Positions 62,916-64,000 of a DNA stretch of 64,000 nucleotides are shown one piece after another. Made by a program: the position numbers and the translations under genes. Every line of letters starts with the position of its first letter. Within the stretch, counting starts at the first letter, position 1. The DNA is from Candidatus Eisenbacteria bacterium (lineage in GTDB: Bacteria; Eisenbacteria; RBG-16-71-46; CAIMUX01; JAHJDP01): assembly GCA_018831195.1 (NCBI GenBank), contig JAHJDP010000018.1:62001-126000 (forward strand). Direction: 5' to 3'. The notes beneath the pieces are model-generated. The model saw nothing but the letters and a program-made list of their open reading frames with translations. It had not been told where the DNA came from and did no database searches.

Positions 62916-63527
62916 ATGCGAGTCGGAGTGACCGGGGCGATCGGTTCCGGCAAAACGTTTTTTGCCTCTGCGTTGTCCGAAGACCCTCGCATTCGCCGGC
63001 TTGATGCCGACCGGATCGGACATGAGGCCCTGCAACCCGGCAGCTCCCTGCTTCCCCGCATCATTGCGCAATTTGGACGAAAGATCCTGGATCGGTCGGG
63101 TGGTGTCGATCGCCGCCGATTGGCGGCCGAAGTCTTTTCAAGACCGGCCAGGGTCGAAGAGCTGAATGCCATCGTCCATCCATGGCTTTTGGCGACGCTC
63201 AAACGCCGGATCACGCGGTTGAATCATCGTCCCGGGATTGATATCGTCGTGTTGGATGCCGCCTTGCTGTGTGAATCGGGCATCGCGTCAATGATGGACC
63301 GCGTGGTTGTGCTGGAGGCGGCGGAGGCGAAGCGGCATCTCTGGCTTGAGGAGCGAGGGTACTCCTTGACGCAGATTCTCGGCCGGGAGTCGGCTCAGTG
63401 GACGCCGGAGAAGAAGAAACAGCTGGCGGATATTGTGGTCAAGAATGACGGAACGGAGAAGGACCTTCAATTTCAGGCCCATCGATTGGCTCGTATCTGG
63501 TTGCGAGCGCTCCAGACCCGCGAATGA
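62916..63527 (+). CDS. coaE: dephospho-CoA kinase
   Basis: 203 residues from ATG 62916, with GAGG six bases upstream. The P-loop is GVTGAIGSGKTFF. DADRIGHEAL and HPWLLATLKRRI are CoaE motifs. It performs the last step of CoA synthesis. The open frame upstream to 62865 is a shadow over the polA end. Confidence 0.92.
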   Translation: MRVGVTGAIGSGKTFFASALSEDPRIRRLDADRIGHEALQPGSSLLPRIIAQFGRKILDRSGGVDRRRLAAEVFSRPARVEELNAIVHPWLLATLKRRITRLNHRPGIDIVVLDAALLCESGIASMMDRVVVLEAAEAKRHLWLEERGYSLTQILGRESAQWTPEKKKQLADIVVKNDGTEKDLQFQAHRLARIWLRALQTRE

Positions 63528-63539
63528 AGGAGGGGGATC

Positions 63540-64000
63540 ATGAGTATCGAAGTTTTAAAAATCGTGGAGGCCGGTCGGGAGCGGTTGGGCAGCTTGAGAG
63601 GTTACCTTTGACCTCGATAAACTATCGGAAGAGCAAAAAGAATTAGAAAAAAAGATGGGTGAGCCCGGATTTTGGGATCAGCCGCAGGGCGCTCAGGAAG
63701 TGATGCAGCGGATGAAGGTGCTGAGCCGGCTCCAGGAATCTTGGAGCAATTTGAACAAACGTTTGGAAGATCTCGGCGTCATGCAGGATCTCATCACCGA
63801 GGAAGGCGGCGAGAACGCCGACCTCGAGGCCGAGCTTGCGCGGGAGTGTTCCCGATTTCAGCAGGACCTGGAAGAGTATGAACTGACAACCCTCCTCGAC
63901 GGGCGTTTCGACGAGGGCAATGCCATTGTACAAATTCACTCAGGCGCCGGGGGAACAGAGAGCCAAGATTGGGCGGAGATGCTTCTTCGGCTCTATCTGC
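63540..64000 (+). CDS. prfB: peptide chain release factor 2 with +1 programmed frameshift (partial)
   Basis: The short first frame (63540-63611; MSIEVLKIVEAGRERLGSLR then GYL) ends at TGA 63609. A +1 shift at CTT TGA C continues as DLDKLSEEQKELEKKMGEPG, matching RF2. The downstream part reaches HSGAGGTESQDWAEMLL before the window edge, so the GGQ domain lies outside. GGAGGGGGATC precedes the ATG. RF2 reads UGA and UAA; the internal UGA lets RF2 control its own level. The gene is split across two frames and would be missed by a plain ORF search. Confidence 0.95.
63597..63612 (+). promoter_or_regulatory. prfB: prfB +1 frameshift site
   Basis: AGAGGTTACCTTTGAC contains an SD-like AGAGGT three bases before CTT, then TGA C. 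In E. coli the equivalent is AGGGGGTATCTTTGAC. The Leu tRNA slips from CUU to UUU, so the frame moves by one base at 63609. Confidence 0.93.

Noticed and set aside
63609-63611. Nonsense mutation in prfB
   Set aside because: The surrounding AGAGGT...CTT TGA C is the conserved programmed frameshift site, so the gene is functional.

Overview
The window looks like core chromosome of a Gram-negative, rod-shaped bacterium from a poorly cultured lineage. The envelope is diderm: it has the lipopolysaccharide genes kdsA, kdsB, kdsD, lptB and lptC, the outer-membrane assembly genes bamD and lolA, and lgt. Rod shape follows from mreBCD-mrdA-rodA. The GWxTD-domain protein, the beta-helix secreted proteins, and an HprK/mannose-type PTS placed beside rpoN fit an FCB-like candidate phylum such as Eisenbacteria. 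That placement is inference from gene content, not from a phylogeny. No rRNA, tRNA, CRISPR array, insertion sequence or prophage was recognised.

Layout. 0-4.7 kb: the N-terminus of a THUMP RNA methyltransferase at the left edge, two divergent secreted proteins that share a C-terminal TWGxIK motif, and a GH20 hexosaminidase. 4.7-6.8 kb: hflK-hflC with a terminator. 6.8-11.8 kb: a degenerate ClpB-like AAA+ protein, then 6-phosphofructokinase, a GWxTD protein and an NlpC/P60 peptidase. 11.8-17.8 kb (minus strand): thrS, a tightly coupled ECF sigma/anti-sigma/YbjQ operon, a DUF5989 protein coupled to an FN3/FGE-fold lipoprotein, and a small secreted protein. 18.1-26.2 kb: mreBCD-mrdA-rodA-lgt-aroE-comF.

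26.3-32.2 kb: a group 3c-type HdrA/MvhDGA electron-transfer hydrogenase operon with a TusA-like gene and a hydrogenase maturation protease. 32.4-34.8 kb: RNase G, L21 and L27, with a good promoter and a terminator. 35.0-48.4 kb: one long, mostly overlapping series kdsB-pyrG-kdsA-kdsD-lptC-lptB-rpoN-hpf-hprK-EIIA-EIIB-EIIC-EIID-HPr-EI. This joins CTP and KDO supply, LPS export, sigma-54, ribosome hibernation and a complete mannose-family PTS with HPr kinase. 48.4-53.2 kb: a phosphoglucose/phosphomannose isomerase, a sugar nucleotidyltransferase, and the methyl-cycle pair metK-ahcY. 53.3-64 kb: ftsK-lolA-rimO-(acidic envelope protein)-bamD-nadD-polA-coaE-prfB. prfB carries the classical +1 programmed frameshift and runs off the right edge.

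Most genes are housekeeping. The less explained parts are the degenerate AAA+ protein, the shared C-terminal tag on the two secreted proteins, the sigma/anti-sigma/YbjQ operon, TusA inside the hydrogenase operon, and the acidic-linker protein before bamD.
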